A stretch of DNA of 64,000 bases from Bacillus sp. DTU_2020_1000418_1_SI_GHA_SEK_038 (GTDB taxonomy: Bacteria > Bacillota > Bacilli > Bacillales > Cytobacillaceae). The notes beneath the pieces are model-generated. The model was not told the DNA's origin and made no database searches. It saw only the letters and a list, made by a program, of their open reading frames with translations. The translations under genes and the position numbers were made by a program. This document shows positions 46,798-56,924 of the stretch, piece by piece (within the stretch, counting starts at the first letter, position 1; each line of letters begins with the position of its first letter). The DNA is taken from contig NZ_CP135435.1 of assembly GCF_032341175.1 (NCBI RefSeq), positions 1,860,001 through 1,924,000 on the forward strand, written 5' to 3'.

Positions 46798-47295
46798 ATG
46801 ATCCAATGTAAAGAAGTTATAAAAGTGGGAATTGCTGATATGAATATTGTTAAAACCCCTAATACGATTCGCACCTCTGGATTAGGTTCTTGTGTTGGAG
46901 TGGTAGTCTATGATCAGCAACGGGAGATTGCAGGGCTTTCACATATTATGCTTCCAGATTCGAACCTTGCAAAGGCAGGTAATATAAATACTGCCAAATA
47001 TGCAGATACGGCTGTTAAAGACTTAGTGTCTAAGCTTATTCAAAATGGTGCAAGAGCCTATTCTTTAAAGGCGAAAATTGCTGGAGGGGCTCAAATGTTT
47101 CAATTTTCTTCTGGCAGTGATATTATGCGGATCGGTCCTAGAAATGTAGATGCTGTAAAGGCAGAGCTAGCAGCACTTAAAATTTCTATTGTTTCTGAAG
47201 ATGTTGGCGGAAATAGTGGAAGAACAATAGAATTTGATCCACAGACATGTATACTACATATTCGGACAGTAAATAAGGGTGTACAGGAAATATAA
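46798..47295 (+). CDS. cheD: Chemoreceptor glutamine deamidase CheD
   Basis: CheD deamidates receptor glutamines and binds CheC. ATG 46798 is 9 bases after TGGGAG, giving 165 residues; longer frames starting inside cheC are rejected. The catalytic pair is visible as Cys in TSGLGSCVGVVVYD and His in AGLSHIMLPDS. KAKIAGGAQMF is also conserved. Confidence 0.95.
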   Translation: MIQCKEVIKVGIADMNIVKTPNTIRTSGLGSCVGVVVYDQQREIAGLSHIMLPDSNLAKAGNINTAKYADTAVKDLVSKLIQNGARAYSLKAKIAGGAQMFQFSSGSDIMRIGPRNVDAVKAELAALKISIVSEDVGGNSGRTIEFDPQTCILHIRTVNKGVQEI

Positions 47296-47429
47296 TCAGC
47301 CTCATACCAGATGTGTGGGCTGTTTCCTAAAAGAGTTTACTCGGTAATGGAGTTAATGAAAGGCAAAGGATTTTTTACTAGGATTGTAATCATCGTTTAT
47401 GGAAAAGGAAACGTTTGAGGAGGATGACC

Positions 47430-48191
47430 ATGGCGCATCAAACACTTCAGGAGCAACGATATTGGCATAATTGGGTCGACTCACGTGATAATCAAGCAGG
47501 GGATTATCTTGTAAAGAAATATTTGCCGTTAGTGAGTTATCATGTCCAGCGGATTTCCGTAAATCTTCCTAGAAATGTTTCGCGGGATGATTTACGAAGT
47601 CTGGGAATGATAGGCTTATATGATGCCTTGGAAAAATTTGATCCAAATCGGGATCTGAAGTTTGATACATATGCATCCTTCCGAATTAGAGGTGCTATTT
47701 TAGACGGTTTAAGAAAAGAGGATTGGCTCCCGCGAAATACTAGGGAAAAGGCAAAAAAAATTGAAGCTGCAATTGAAAAACTCGAGCAGCGACTAATGCG
47801 AAATGCAAGTATCGAGGAAATTTCATCTGAACTAAATATGAGTGAAGAAGAAGTGCAATCTGTCATAAATGAACATTTCTTTGCAAATATTCTTTCAATG
47901 GATGAAAAGTTTAATGATCAAGATGATAAAGAAGGCCACTCACATATTATTAAAGATGATCGTGCAGAAATTCCTGAAGATAAAATAGTAAAAGATGAAA
48001 TGATCCGTGAGCTTATCGAAATGATTTCTTTACTAAATGAAAAAGAACAGCTAGTTATTAGCTTGTTTTATAAAGAAGAATTAACCTTAACAGAAATTGG
48101 ACAAGTGATGAGTCTATCGACTTCTAGAATTTCTCAGATTCATTCAAAGGCAATTTTTAAATTAAGGAATGCTTTAATAAAAGTTATTTAG
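47430..48191 (+). CDS. sigD: RNA polymerase sigma-D factor (flagellar, FliA-type)
   Basis: SigD drives late flagellar, chemotaxis and autolysin genes. ATG 47430 is 6 bases after GAGGAGG and yields 253 residues. Region 2 includes YLPLVSYHVQRIS, DLRSLGMIGLYDALEKFDP and FDTYASFRIRGAILDGLRKEDWLPR (25 residues; key element YASFRIRGAILD). Region 4 is ELTLTEIGQVMSLSTSRISQIH. No anti-sigma FlgM gene is in the window. Confidence 0.97.
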   Translation: MAHQTLQEQRYWHNWVDSRDNQAGDYLVKKYLPLVSYHVQRISVNLPRNVSRDDLRSLGMIGLYDALEKFDPNRDLKFDTYASFRIRGAILDGLRKEDWLPRNTREKAKKIEAAIEKLEQRLMRNASIEEISSELNMSEEEVQSVINEHFFANILSMDEKFNDQDDKEGHSHIIKDDRAEIPEDKIVKDEMIRELIEMISLLNEKEQLVISLFYKEELTLTEIGQVMSLSTSRISQIHSKAIFKLRNALIKVI

Positions 48192-48216
48192 ATTGTAGTT
48201 TGAAAGGGGAACCGAA

Positions 48217-49575
48217 ATGGAAAAGCATTATCGAATAATCATAACGAAGGATCGTTTAACAGCAAAAATTGATTTAGTTTCGAATGTAGCAAATGACTTT
48301 TCCATTAAAAAGAGTGATGTTGAACAATTTCTTTCTAAAGAAAAGATATCTTTCGGAATCATTGAGGATGTGATAAATCAGATTTTTGAAAACCCACAAT
48401 CCTTAAGTTATCCATCCATTATTGCTGAAGGCATCCCGCCTAAAAATGGGGTGGATGCCTATCTTCTAAATGAAGTTCAGCATGAGAAAAAAGAGGTAAG
48501 AGAAAAATTCAACTTCCGAAAAGTTCTTCAAATCCCATCTGTTTCAAGTGGCCAGCCTCTTGCTTCAGTTGTCCCGCCTACTCCAGGTACAGACGGAATG
48601 GATGTATTTGGAAAAAGGATTCCCGCTAAAAATGGAAACCCCCTTAAAATAAGACCAGGAAAAAATGTTATTTTAAATAATTCAAGATTTTATTCAACTT
48701 CTGATGGGCAATTAAGCCTTACAGACAAAATGATCTCCGTCAATCCCGTTTTTGAAGTCAATGGTGACCTTGATTTAAAGACAGGAAATGTTGATTTTAT
48801 TGGCAATGTCGTTATTAGAGGAAATGTACCTAGCGGATACGAAATAAAAGCTGGTGGAGATGTTAGAATATTTGGTTTAGTAGAGGCTGCACATATTCAT
48901 GCTGAAGGCAATATCATTATTTCTGGAGGGGTTACGGGAGGAAATAAAGGGATGATCTCAAGCGTAGGAAATGTTCAGGCAACCTACTTAAATCAGGCAA
49001 ATGTGCAAGCTGGTCATGATGTCATTATAGAGTCCTCTATTTTACACAGTAAAATTCGGGCAGGTTCCTCCATCTTAGGCAAAAATGCATTCGTTATCGG
49101 TGGATTCCTTACAGCTAATAAAGAGATACATGTAAAAGAAGTTGGAAACCATTTGTTTACAAAAACGGAACTACAAGCTCACTTAGATACGTCTTTGGCT
49201 GATAGAGAGAAAGAGTTACATTTAGAAAGAGCGAAATTAATTGATAATCTTGAGAAATTATCAAATATTGAGCGAAAGCTATTAGGAATTGCAAAGCTGA
49301 CTGGGAATCTAACTCAAGAACAAAAAGTAGTTATTCTCAAGCAAAAATCTACAAAACAACATATTGTTGGGCAGATCACAAATATTGATGAAGAGCTAAG
49401 ACAATTGGAGGAAGCACTCAATGAAAGACAAGACTCTTCCATTTATATTTATGAGACAGTATTTCCAAATAGTACTTTGCGTTTTGGGAAGTATGCCAAG
49501 CAATTGCAGCACAAACAATCATCAGCACGTTTTTTACTTCAAGGCGGGGAAATCGTGACTGAGCCTATTCTATAG
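48217..49575 (+). CDS. FapA/DUF342 family flagellar assembly protein A
   Basis: This 452-residue protein belongs to the FapA (DUF342) family of polymer-forming proteins found beside flagellar genes. The N-terminal 85 residues resemble the FapA head, then PPTPGTDGMDVFGKRIPAKNGNPL. The centre (about residues 175-310) is a beta-helix of Gly/Val/Ile-rich turns. Residues about 315-410 form a coiled coil. In Vibrio a relative aids polar flagellar assembly. B. subtilis lacks the gene at this point as I recall. The function here is inferred from context. Confidence 0.85.
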   Translation: MEKHYRIIITKDRLTAKIDLVSNVANDFSIKKSDVEQFLSKEKISFGIIEDVINQIFENPQSLSYPSIIAEGIPPKNGVDAYLLNEVQHEKKEVREKFNFRKVLQIPSVSSGQPLASVVPPTPGTDGMDVFGKRIPAKNGNPLKIRPGKNVILNNSRFYSTSDGQLSLTDKMISVNPVFEVNGDLDLKTGNVDFIGNVVIRGNVPSGYEIKAGGDVRIFGLVEAAHIHAEGNIIISGGVTGGNKGMISSVGNVQATYLNQANVQAGHDVIIESSILHSKIRAGSSILGKNAFVIGGFLTANKEIHVKEVGNHLFTKTELQAHLDTSLADREKELHLERAKLIDNLEKLSNIERKLLGIAKLTGNLTQEQKVVILKQKSTKQHIVGQITNIDEELRQLEEALNERQDSSIYIYETVFPNSTLRFGKYAKQLQHKQSSARFLLQGGEIVTEPIL

Positions 49576-49612
49576 ACAATAAAATTGACTTATTAGAGAT
49601 GGGTGTGGAACT

Positions 49613-49924
49613 ATGAGTTTGAAGTCGATTGAAATGCAAATTGCCTTACCAAGGACAATGGAAGTGGGGAAAATACAAGAGCAATTGCAGCAGCGAGGTC
49701 AAAACATCAATGATTTTGCCACAGAGCGAACCCATAAAGAAGAAAAACAGCATAGAGAAACTGTTATAAAACACGAACAAAAAGCGAATGTCAAACTTAC
49801 CCAAGATGAGCATAATGGCAATGCTGGGGAAGATAAAGATACTCCACAAAAAAAGAAAAGCAGCAAGCTTATTGAAAAGGAGAAACATCCATATAAAGGT
49901 AATGTCATTGATTACAGTGGATAG
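49613..49924 (+). CDS. Uncharacterised small protein between fapA and swrB
   Basis: This 103-residue, highly charged protein starts MSLKSIEMQIALPRTMEVGK. Residues 1-35 look like a conserved amphipathic segment (QIALPRTMEVGKIQEQLQQRG). The rest is Lys/Glu/His/Gln-rich, probably disordered, ending KGNVIDYSG. It has a GGGTGTGGA site and lies 9 bases before swrB. I do not recognise a family. Short spacing on both sides argues that it is translated with the fla/che operon. Confidence 0.7.
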   Translation: MSLKSIEMQIALPRTMEVGKIQEQLQQRGQNINDFATERTHKEEKQHRETVIKHEQKANVKLTQDEHNGNAGEDKDTPQKKKSSKLIEKEKHPYKGNVIDYSG

Positions 49925-49933
49925 AGGGATTAT

Positions 49934-50542
49934 ATGACCACTTTCTTATTATTTATCAGTTTATTTTTAAATGTTCTTGCCCTTTTTTCAATTATCATAT
50001 TATTTTTGCGTCAAAACCGTTTTTTACAAGTAGAGAAAAAACAGGAAAAAATGCTTCAAGAAATGGAAGAAGTCATTTCTGCTTATCTAGTTCAGATGAA
50101 GGAAGAAAACGAAGATTTTATTAAGCGAATGGGGAAAATTGAAAGGAATGCTCAAACTTTCCCGAACGGAGAAAGTCGGGTAACGATTAAGAAAAGTAAA
50201 GATGACTCTCATCTTGAAAAAAATGTAAGTCTTCAAAACCGAATTGGAAAAGCAAATGCTTATAGTGCTGCAAATGCATACAAACAAAACGCTGTTGTTC
50301 CAAGTAGTCATGCCAGTAATAACTCCAAAGTAATAGCAAATGATAAGGTAGATTTGCCGCCTCTAGAAACCAATACTATTCTTGCAGACGTAAATGAAAA
50401 AGAGAATTCACAGGATCAATCACTATTAAATGATATTCTTCAATTAAAAAAGCAAGGATATAATGAGACAGAAATTGCTCAAAAGCTAAATAAAGGTAAG
50501 ACAGAAATTAATCTTTTATTAAAATTTAATCAAAAGAAATAA
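49934..50542 (+). CDS. swrB: Swarming motility protein SwrB (YlxL) family
   Basis: SwrB helps FliF/FliG ring maturation and activates export in B. subtilis. The 202 residues have an N-terminal transmembrane helix (residues 4-27) and a coiled coil (30-72). A low-complexity linker follows, then a C-terminal HTH-like end (LNDILQLKKQGYNETEIAQKLNKGKTEINLLL, 32 residues; key elements GYNETEIAQKLNKGKTEI). This plan and the position between sigD and rpsB match SwrB; sequence identity is modest by eye. Confidence 0.82.
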   Translation: MTTFLLFISLFLNVLALFSIIILFLRQNRFLQVEKKQEKMLQEMEEVISAYLVQMKEENEDFIKRMGKIERNAQTFPNGESRVTIKKSKDDSHLEKNVSLQNRIGKANAYSAANAYKQNAVVPSSHASNNSKVIANDKVDLPPLETNTILADVNEKENSQDQSLLNDILQLKKQGYNETEIAQKLNKGKTEINLLLKFNQKK

Positions 50543-50550
50543 GGAATAAC

Positions 50551-50579
50551 TTGATAGTCCATTATTTTTATGCTATATT
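50551..50579 (+). promoter_or_regulatory. Strong sigma-A promoter for rpsB
   Basis: TTGATA (50551-50556), a 17-base spacer and TATATT (50574-50579) with TGC directly upstream form an extended -10 promoter. It begins 8 bases after the swrB stop. Confidence 0.8.
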
Positions 50580-50600
50580 AACAAATGGTGTTAATACACA

Positions 50601-51397
<797 letters not shown>

Positions 51398-51476
51398 TAA
51401 AAGCTATTCTGGTTTATGAAATCAAATCTATTTTAAGTTTTGAGGGATTAGGCTAAGAATCAAGGCTAACAATAAT

Positions 51477-51513
51477 AAAGGTGATAAGGGAGCACCCTTT
51501 ATCACCTTTTTTT
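51477..51513 (+). terminator. Terminator between rpsB and tsf
   Basis: AAAGGTGATAAGGG (51477-51490) pairs with CCCTTTATCACCTTT (51495-51509), with one bulged base, followed by a T-run to 51513. Some read-through to tsf is likely because no strong separate tsf promoter was found. Confidence 0.88.
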
Positions 51514-51584
51514 AAAGGGTTATTGTTTGTAAGTGAAAATATAGGTAAAAATATTAATACATAGATTTAAGGAGGATTTTCATA

Positions 51585-52466
51585 ATGGCTATTACTGCAC
51601 AAATGGTTAAGGAACTTCGTGAAAAAACAGGCGCAGGTATGATGGATTGTAAAAAAGCTCTTCAAGAAACTGATGGTGATATGGAAAAAGCAATTGATTT
51701 CTTACGTGAAAAAGGAATTGCAAAAGCAGCTAAAAAAGGCGACCGTATTGCAGCAGAAGGTCTTACAACTATCAAAGTTGAAGGGAATGCAGCTGTTATT
51801 CTTGAAGTAAACTCTGAAACAGATTTCGTTGCAAAGAATGAAGGTTTCCAAGTTCTTGTAAAAGAATTAGCTGATCACCTTTTAGCGAAAAAACCAGCTT
51901 CAGTTGAAGAAGCTCTTGGACAAACAATGGATAATGGTGCAACTGTAGAAACTCATATTAATTCTGCTATCGCAAAAATTGGAGAGAAGCTTACACTTCG
52001 CCGTTTTGCTGTTAAAACAAAAACAGACAGCGATGCATTTGGTGCATACTTGCATATGGGTGGACGTATTGGTGTGTTAACTGTAGTTGAAGGTACAACA
52101 GATGAAGATGCAGCTAAAGATGTATCTATGCATATTGCAGCATTAAATCCTAAATATGTATCACGTGACGAGGTTTCTGCTGAAGAAGTTGAGCGTGAGC
52201 GTCAAGTATTAACACAACAAGCATTAAATGAAGGAAAACCTGAAAATATCGTTGCTAAAATGGTAGAAGGCCGTTTAAGCAAATATTTCGAAGATGTTTG
52301 TGTAAACGACCAAGCGTTTGTTAAAAACCCTGACCAAAAGGTTGGAAAATTTGTTGAATCAAAAGGCGGAAAAATCCGTGAGTTCGTTCGCTACGAAGTT
52401 GGAGAAGGCTTAGAAAAGCGTGAAGACAATTTCGCAGAAGAAGTAATGAGCCAGGTTAAGAAATAA
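51585..52466 (+). CDS. tsf: Translation elongation factor Ts
   Basis: EF-Ts is the nucleotide exchange factor for EF-Tu. The 293 residues open with an UBA-like N-terminal domain ([37 protein letters not shown], key elements [15 protein letters not shown] and DFLREKG). The core motif [11 protein letters not shown] follows, and the C-terminal module includes [10 protein letters not shown]. The ATG follows AAGGAGG. Confidence 0.98.
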   Translation: MAITAQMVKELREKTGAGMMDCKKALQETDGDMEKAIDFLREKGIAKAAKKGDRIAAEGLTTIKVEGNAAVILEVNSETDFVAKNEGFQVLVKELADHLLAKKPASVEEALGQTMDNGATVETHINSAIAKIGEKLTLRRFAVKTKTDSDAFGAYLHMGGRIGVLTVVEGTTDEDAAKDVSMHIAALNPKYVSRDEVSAEEVERERQVLTQQALNEGKPENIVAKMVEGRLSKYFEDVCVNDQAFVKNPDQKVGKFVESKGGKIREFVRYEVGEGLEKREDNFAEEVMSQVKK

Positions 52467-52494
52467 TAAACTTACTATCAAGAAATGCTTAATC

Positions 52495-52522
52495 TAGGGA
52501 ACACACAGTGTTCCCTATTTTT
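52495..52522 (+). terminator. Terminator after tsf
   Basis: TAGGGAACAC (52495-52504) and GTGTTCCCTA (52508-52517) form a perfect 10-bp stem with a 3-base loop, followed by TTTTT. Confidence 0.92.
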
Positions 52523-52527
52523 CAAAG

Positions 52528-52539
52528 TGCGTATACGCA
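52528..52539 (+). repeat. Perfect palindrome before pyrH
   Basis: TGCGTATACGCA is a 12-base perfect palindrome lying 6 bases after the tsf terminator and 27 bases before the pyrH start region. It could be an operator; no regulator is identified. Confidence 0.45.
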
Positions 52540-52566
52540 TTTCGATTTTTACATATGGAGGTCTTT

Positions 52567-53292
52567 ATGAGCAACCCAAAGTACAAACGCGTCGTCTTAA
52601 AATTAAGTGGAGAAGCTTTAGCAGGAGAGCAAGGCTTTGGAATTAATCCTGCCGTCATTAAATCAGTTGCAGCACAAGTAAGAGACTTAGCTCAATTAGG
52701 AGTAGAGGTTGCAGTTGTTGTTGGCGGTGGAAATATATGGCGTGGGAAGATTGGGGAAGAAATGGGGATGGACAGAGCAAATGCTGACTATATGGGCATG
52801 CTTGCAACTGTTATGAACTCATTAGCACTTCAAGATAGCCTTGAGCAGCTAGGAGTTGAGACAAGGGTTCAAACCTCAATTGAGATGAGACAAGTCGCAG
52901 AGCCATATATTCGCAGAAAGGCAATTCGCCACCTAGAGAAAAAGCGAGTTGTTATTTTTGCAGCTGGTACAGGTAACCCTTATTTTTCAACTGATACAAC
53001 TGCCGCTTTACGTGCAGCAGAAATAGAAGCGGAAGTTATCTTAATGGCGAAAAACAATGTTGACGGTGTATACTCTGCTGACCCGCGTGTTGATAAAAAT
53101 GCCAAAAAATATGAAGAATTATCATATTTAGACGTATTAAAAGAAGGGTTGGCTGTAATGGATTCTACGGCATCTTCTTTGTGTATGGATAATGATATTC
53201 CATTAATTGTTTTCTCGATTATGGAACAGGGGAATATTAATCGCGCTGTTATGGGCGAAACAATCGGAACAATTGTGAGGGGGAAAAAATAA
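52567..53292 (+). CDS. pyrH: Uridylate kinase PyrH
   Basis: PyrH phosphorylates UMP to UDP. ATG 52567 follows ATGGAGG; the ATG within that site at 52555 is rejected. The 241 residues include the start [31 protein letters not shown], and [15 protein letters not shown]. It belongs to the amino acid kinase fold. Its stop overlaps the frr start by one base. Confidence 0.98.
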   Translation: MSNPKYKRVVLKLSGEALAGEQGFGINPAVIKSVAAQVRDLAQLGVEVAVVVGGGNIWRGKIGEEMGMDRANADYMGMLATVMNSLALQDSLEQLGVETRVQTSIEMRQVAEPYIRRKAIRHLEKKRVVIFAAGTGNPYFSTDTTAALRAAEIEAEVILMAKNNVDGVYSADPRVDKNAKKYEELSYLDVLKEGLAVMDSTASSLCMDNDIPLIVFSIMEQGNINRAVMGETIGTIVRGKK

Positions 53293-53849
53293 TGCCAAAA
53301 CAAGTAATTGCGAATGCAAAAGAAAAAATGACAAAAGCAATCCAAGCATATACTCGTGAATTAGCAGCGATCCGTGCAGGGAGAGCCAATGCTTCCTTAC
53401 TTGATAGGATTACTGTTGACTATTACGGGGCGCCAACGCCTATTAATCAATTAGCAGGTGTATCTGTTCCAGAAGCACGACTTTTAGTCATTCAACCTTA
53501 CGATAAAACGATTCTCGGTGATATTGAAAAAGCCATCCTTAAATCAGATATCGGTTTAACCCCATCAAATGATGGAAATATTATTAGACTTTCTATTCCG
53601 CAGCTTACAGAGGAGCGCCGGAAAGAGTTGGTTAAACAGGTTAAAAAGGAATCAGAGGAAGCAAAAATTGCTATTCGTAATATTCGCCGTGATGGGAATG
53701 ATGATTTAAAAAAGCTGGAGAAAAATGGAGAAATTACAGAAGATGATTTACGTGGTTACTCTGATGATATCCAAAAGCTGACAGATGAGCAAATTGCTAA
53801 AATCGATTCCATTACAAAGGATAAAGAAAAAGAAGTACTTGAAGTGTAA
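53292..53849 (+). CDS. frr: Ribosome recycling factor
   Basis: RRF splits post-termination ribosomes with EF-G. The 185 residues show the family blocks [36 protein letters not shown] and RIRxxRRDGND-type [18 protein letters not shown]. Coupled to pyrH by a one-base overlap. A hairpin terminator follows. Confidence 0.98.
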   Translation: MPKQVIANAKEKMTKAIQAYTRELAAIRAGRANASLLDRITVDYYGAPTPINQLAGVSVPEARLLVIQPYDKTILGDIEKAILKSDIGLTPSNDGNIIRLSIPQLTEERRKELVKQVKKESEEAKIAIRNIRRDGNDDLKKLEKNGEITEDDLRGYSDDIQKLTDEQIAKIDSITKDKEKEVLEV

Positions 53850-53859
53850 TGCATCATCT

Positions 53860-53884
53860 ACCCTCTATCATTAGGGGGTTTTTT
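53860..53884 (+). terminator. Terminator after frr
   Basis: ACCCTCT (53860-53866) pairs with AGGGGGT (53873-53879), one G-U, followed by a T-run. Confidence 0.85.
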
Positions 53885-53948
53885 CAATCTTCTAGGTACT
53901 AATTCCCGCAATAGAAAAATAAATACATATAAAGCATATTCTTAATTT

Positions 53949-53996
53949 AGTTATCTATACATACCCTTTTATAGAGATAACTTTCTTTATTTTTGG
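53949..53996 (+). terminator. Second hairpin downstream of frr
   Basis: AGTTATCT (53949-53956) pairs with AGATAACT (53975-53982) and is followed by TTCTTTATTTTT, a back-up terminator before uppS. Confidence 0.55.
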
Positions 53997-54083
53997 TATG
54001 ATAAAATCATGCGGAAAATGAACTCTATCTTGTCCTTACCAGATGTACTAATCGGCAAGTTTTCTTTTCGGAGGTAAGAAAAC
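53997..54083 (+). promoter_or_regulatory. uppS promoter (extended -10) and leader hairpin
   Basis: TGATAAAAT (53999-54007) repeats the extended -10 seen before rplS, but the -35 is poor. In the leader, GTTTTCTT (54059-54066) pairs with AAGAAAAC (54076-54083), leaving a GGAGG in the loop that is not used by uppS (its own AAGGAG is at about 54091). Confidence 0.4.
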
Positions 54084-54103
54084 CTATCTAAAGGAGCATT
54101 TTT

Positions 54104-54880
54104 ATGTTAAATAAAATGAAACAATGGAGAAATCAGAATAGCTCAACAGATCTCCGAGAGAGAATCTTGAAAATTCAAGAGCTTCAGATTCCTTCACACG
54201 TAGCGATTATAATGGATGGCAATGGCAGATGGGCAAAGAAAAGAGCGCTGCCGCGTGTTGCGGGGCATCATGAGGGAATGAAAGTAGTTCGGAAAATGAC
54301 AAAATTGGCTAATGAGCTTGGAATAAAAACCTTAACTCTATATGCTTTCTCGACTGAAAATTGGAAAAGACCTAAAATGGAAGTGGATTTTTTAATGAAG
54401 CTCCCGGAGGAGTTTTTAGGTACATTCCTTCCTGAGCTAGTCGAAGAGAATGTACGGGTACAAATGATGGGCTATAAGGAAATGCTGCCTACACATACAA
54501 GGAATGCGATTGAGAAGGCAATGGAAGATACAAAGGATAATACCGGGTTAATTTTGAACTTCGCTCTTAATTATGGGAGCAGGGCGGAAATTATTGAGGG
54601 AATCAAACTTGTCTTAAAAGATTGCAATAGTGGTATAATAAATGAAAATGATTTAAATGAAGAAGTTTTTTCAAATTATTTAATGACGAAAGATCTAAAT
54701 GATCCTGATTTATTAATTAGAACAAGCGGGGAAATCCGTTTAAGCAATTTTATGCTTTGGCAGCTTGCATACACGGAGTTTTGGTTTACTGATGTTCTAT
54801 GGCCAGATTTTGGCGAAGAGCATTTTATTGAAGCGATTGAGGTATTCCAGAACCGTCAGAGGCGGTTTGGCGGAGTTTAA
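54104..54880 (+). CDS. uppS: Undecaprenyl diphosphate synthase (isoprenyl transferase)
   Basis: UppS builds the C55 lipid carrier for wall synthesis. The 258 residues show the cis-prenyltransferase signature HVAIIMDGNGRWAKKRALPR and GHHEGMK. They also show LTLYAFSTENWKRP and, near the C-terminus, LIRTSGEIRLSNFMLWQLAYTEF. The catalytic Asp is in MDGNGRW. It starts an envelope cluster with cdsA, dxr and rasP. Confidence 0.98.
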   Translation: MLNKMKQWRNQNSSTDLRERILKIQELQIPSHVAIIMDGNGRWAKKRALPRVAGHHEGMKVVRKMTKLANELGIKTLTLYAFSTENWKRPKMEVDFLMKLPEEFLGTFLPELVEENVRVQMMGYKEMLPTHTRNAIEKAMEDTKDNTGLILNFALNYGSRAEIIEGIKLVLKDCNSGIINENDLNEEVFSNYLMTKDLNDPDLLIRTSGEIRLSNFMLWQLAYTEFWFTDVLWPDFGEEHFIEAIEVFQNRQRRFGGV

Positions 54881-54899
54881 TAAAGGTGTGACGACATAG

Positions 54900-55688
54900 A
54901 TGAAGCAACGAATCATTTCAGCGATCATATTTGGTGCAATTTTTTTGCCTTTAACGATTTATGGTGGATTTCCATTCATTATTCTAGCCTATTTATTGGC
55001 ATCTATTGCACTATATGAAGTATTAAAAATGCGCAAAATTAAGCTCTATTCTTTACCAGGGCTACTTTCTTTATTACTATTATGGGTAATGCTACTACCT
55101 AAACAGTTCCAGAATAGTTTTGAACCACTAAGCTATTCGAAAATTGAATTTGTCCTCCTCGCGGTTTTACTTTTTTTAACCTATACAGTAACAACAAAAA
55201 ATCAATTTAATTTTGATGATGTTGCGTTTTCAATTCTTGCTGTACTTTATATTGGTATTGGTTTCTATTTCTTTATTGAAACACGTGAATCGGGACTAGT
55301 CTATATTTTCTATTCCTTATTTATCATATGGGCAACCGACTCTGGAGCCTATTTTATTGGCCGTGCTATTGGTAAAAACAAGCTCTGGCCTGAAATTAGC
55401 CCCAATAAGACAATTGAAGGTTCGATTGGTGGTGTCGTTTGTGCACTAATAGTGGCAGCGCTCTTTATTCTTTTCTCAGATATTAATGCCTCTTTTCTAC
55501 AGCTATCCATCATTACGATAGTCCTGTCAATTTTTGGACAAATTGGTGATTTAGTTGAATCCGCTTTGAAGCGCCATTATGATGTAAAGGATTCCGGTAA
55601 TATAATGCCGGGGCACGGCGGAATATTAGATCGTTTTGATAGCTTATTATTCGTTTGGCCATTATTGCATTTTATTTATTTAATGTAG
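54900..55688 (+). CDS. cdsA: Phosphatidate cytidylyltransferase CdsA
   Basis: CdsA makes CDP-diacylglycerol for phospholipids. The 262 residues hold about seven transmembrane helices. The catalytic region includes WATDSGAYFIGRAIGKNKLWP and SPNKTIEGSIGG. The family signature near the end is SALKRHYDVKDSGNIMPGHGGILDRFDS (28 residues; key element KDSGNIMPGHGGILDR). It follows uppS by 19 bases. Confidence 0.97.
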   Translation: MKQRIISAIIFGAIFLPLTIYGGFPFIILAYLLASIALYEVLKMRKIKLYSLPGLLSLLLLWVMLLPKQFQNSFEPLSYSKIEFVLLAVLLFLTYTVTTKNQFNFDDVAFSILAVLYIGIGFYFFIETRESGLVYIFYSLFIIWATDSGAYFIGRAIGKNKLWPEISPNKTIEGSIGGVVCALIVAALFILFSDINASFLQLSIITIVLSIFGQIGDLVESALKRHYDVKDSGNIMPGHGGILDRFDSLLFVWPLLHFIYLM

Positions 55689-55719
55689 TTAGTTCTTTAT
55701 GCAACAGGAGTTGAATTTG

Positions 55720-56865
55720 TTGAAGAATATTAGTTTAATGGGAGCTACTGGTTCAATTGGCACCCAAACGTTAGATATAATCAAGGAGCATCCTGATGAA
55801 TTTCGGCTAGTTGCCATGGCAGTTGGCAGAAATCTGGACCTGACTAGGAAAATCATTCTTGAATATCGTCCAGAGCTTGTTTCAACGTCCGACAGATCAT
55901 CAGCACAAATACTAGAAGCTGAATTTCCAAATATCTCTTTTACATATGGCAATGACGGGCTATCAGAAGTAGCCGTTTATCATAAAGCAGAGATCCTTGT
56001 TAATGCAGTCACTGGCAGTATTGGTTTAACTCCAACACTGCAAGCTATTAAGGAAAAAAAGACGATTGCCATTGCGAATAAGGAAACATTAGTAACTGCG
56101 GGACATCTTGTCATGGAGGAAGCGAAAAAAAATCAAGTTTCATTATTGCCAGTGGATAGTGAGCATTCTGCTATTTTTCAGGCTTTACAAGGTGAAAATC
56201 AAAAGAATATTGAAAAGCTAATACTGACTGCCTCCGGTGGTTCTTTTAGGGACCGTACTAGACAGGAGCTAGAAAATGTGACAGTTCGTGAAGCTCTTAA
56301 TCATCCTAATTGGTCTATGGGTGCAAAAATCACAATCGATTCTGCAACGATGATGAATAAAGGACTAGAGGTCATTGAAGCACATTGGCTTTTTTCAATC
56401 AATTATGATAATATTGACGTCTTATTGCATAAGGAAAGCATCATTCACTCTATGATTGAATTTCAGGACAGCAGCATCATCGCACAATTAGGAACACCAG
56501 ATATGAGGGTTCCCATTCAATATGCATTGACTTATCCAGACAGGCTTCCCCTTCCATCAGCAAATCGGTTGAACTTGGCTGAAATTGGAATGCTCCATTT
56601 TCAAAAAATGGACATGGACCGCTTCCGCTGTTTAAGGTATGCGTATGAAGCTGGTAAGGCGGGCGGATCAATGCCTGCTGTTTTGAATGCTGCAAACGAA
56701 GTAGCAGTTGCAGCCTTTTTAAATGGAAAAACAACCTTCCTTCAAATAGAAGAATTAATTGAAAAGGCTTTGAGTATTCACAAAAACATCTCAAATCCAA
56801 GTCTTGCCCATATTCAGGAAGTCGATTTGGAGACGAGAAAATATGTAGACTCACTTTTAAGCTAA
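55720..56865 (+). CDS. dxr: 1-deoxy-D-xylulose 5-phosphate reductoisomerase
   Basis: Dxr (IspC) forms methylerythritol 4-phosphate, committing carbon to isoprenoids that supply UppS. The start is TTG 55720, 9 bases after AGGAG, giving [17 protein letters not shown] and 381 residues. TTG 55717 is an equal alternative; ATG 55699 precedes the ribosome site. NADPH-binding GATGSIG, substrate motif [10 protein letters not shown] and [13 protein letters not shown] are present. Confidence 0.96.
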   Translation: MKNISLMGATGSIGTQTLDIIKEHPDEFRLVAMAVGRNLDLTRKIILEYRPELVSTSDRSSAQILEAEFPNISFTYGNDGLSEVAVYHKAEILVNAVTGSIGLTPTLQAIKEKKTIAIANKETLVTAGHLVMEEAKKNQVSLLPVDSEHSAIFQALQGENQKNIEKLILTASGGSFRDRTRQELENVTVREALNHPNWSMGAKITIDSATMMNKGLEVIEAHWLFSINYDNIDVLLHKESIIHSMIEFQDSSIIAQLGTPDMRVPIQYALTYPDRLPLPSANRLNLAEIGMLHFQKMDMDRFRCLRYAYEAGKAGGSMPAVLNAANEVAVAAFLNGKTTFLQIEELIEKALSIHKNISNPSLAHIQEVDLETRKYVDSLLS

Positions 56866-56879
56866 AAGCTTTTTAACTC

Positions 56880-56906
56880 AAAAAGATAATGCTTTGTTAT
56901 CTTTTT
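56880..56906 (+). terminator. AT-rich hairpin between dxr and rasP
   Basis: AAAAAGATAA (56880-56889) pairs with TTATCTTTTT (56897-56906) around a 7-base loop. It has terminator form but a weak stem, so read-through to rasP is likely. Confidence 0.55.
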
Positions 56907-56924
56907 AAAAAAGGTGGTTATGTT

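Noticed and set aside
47311..47418. 35-codon frame in the cheD-sigD gap (MCGLFPKRVYSVMELMKGKG...)
   Set aside because: It has no ribosome site, ends inside the sigD ribosome site and matches no family I know. It is possible but unsupported.
51523..51551. TTGTTT/TAAAAA as a tsf promoter
   Set aside because: Spacing is 17 but both boxes match poorly in an AT-rich background; evidence is insufficient.
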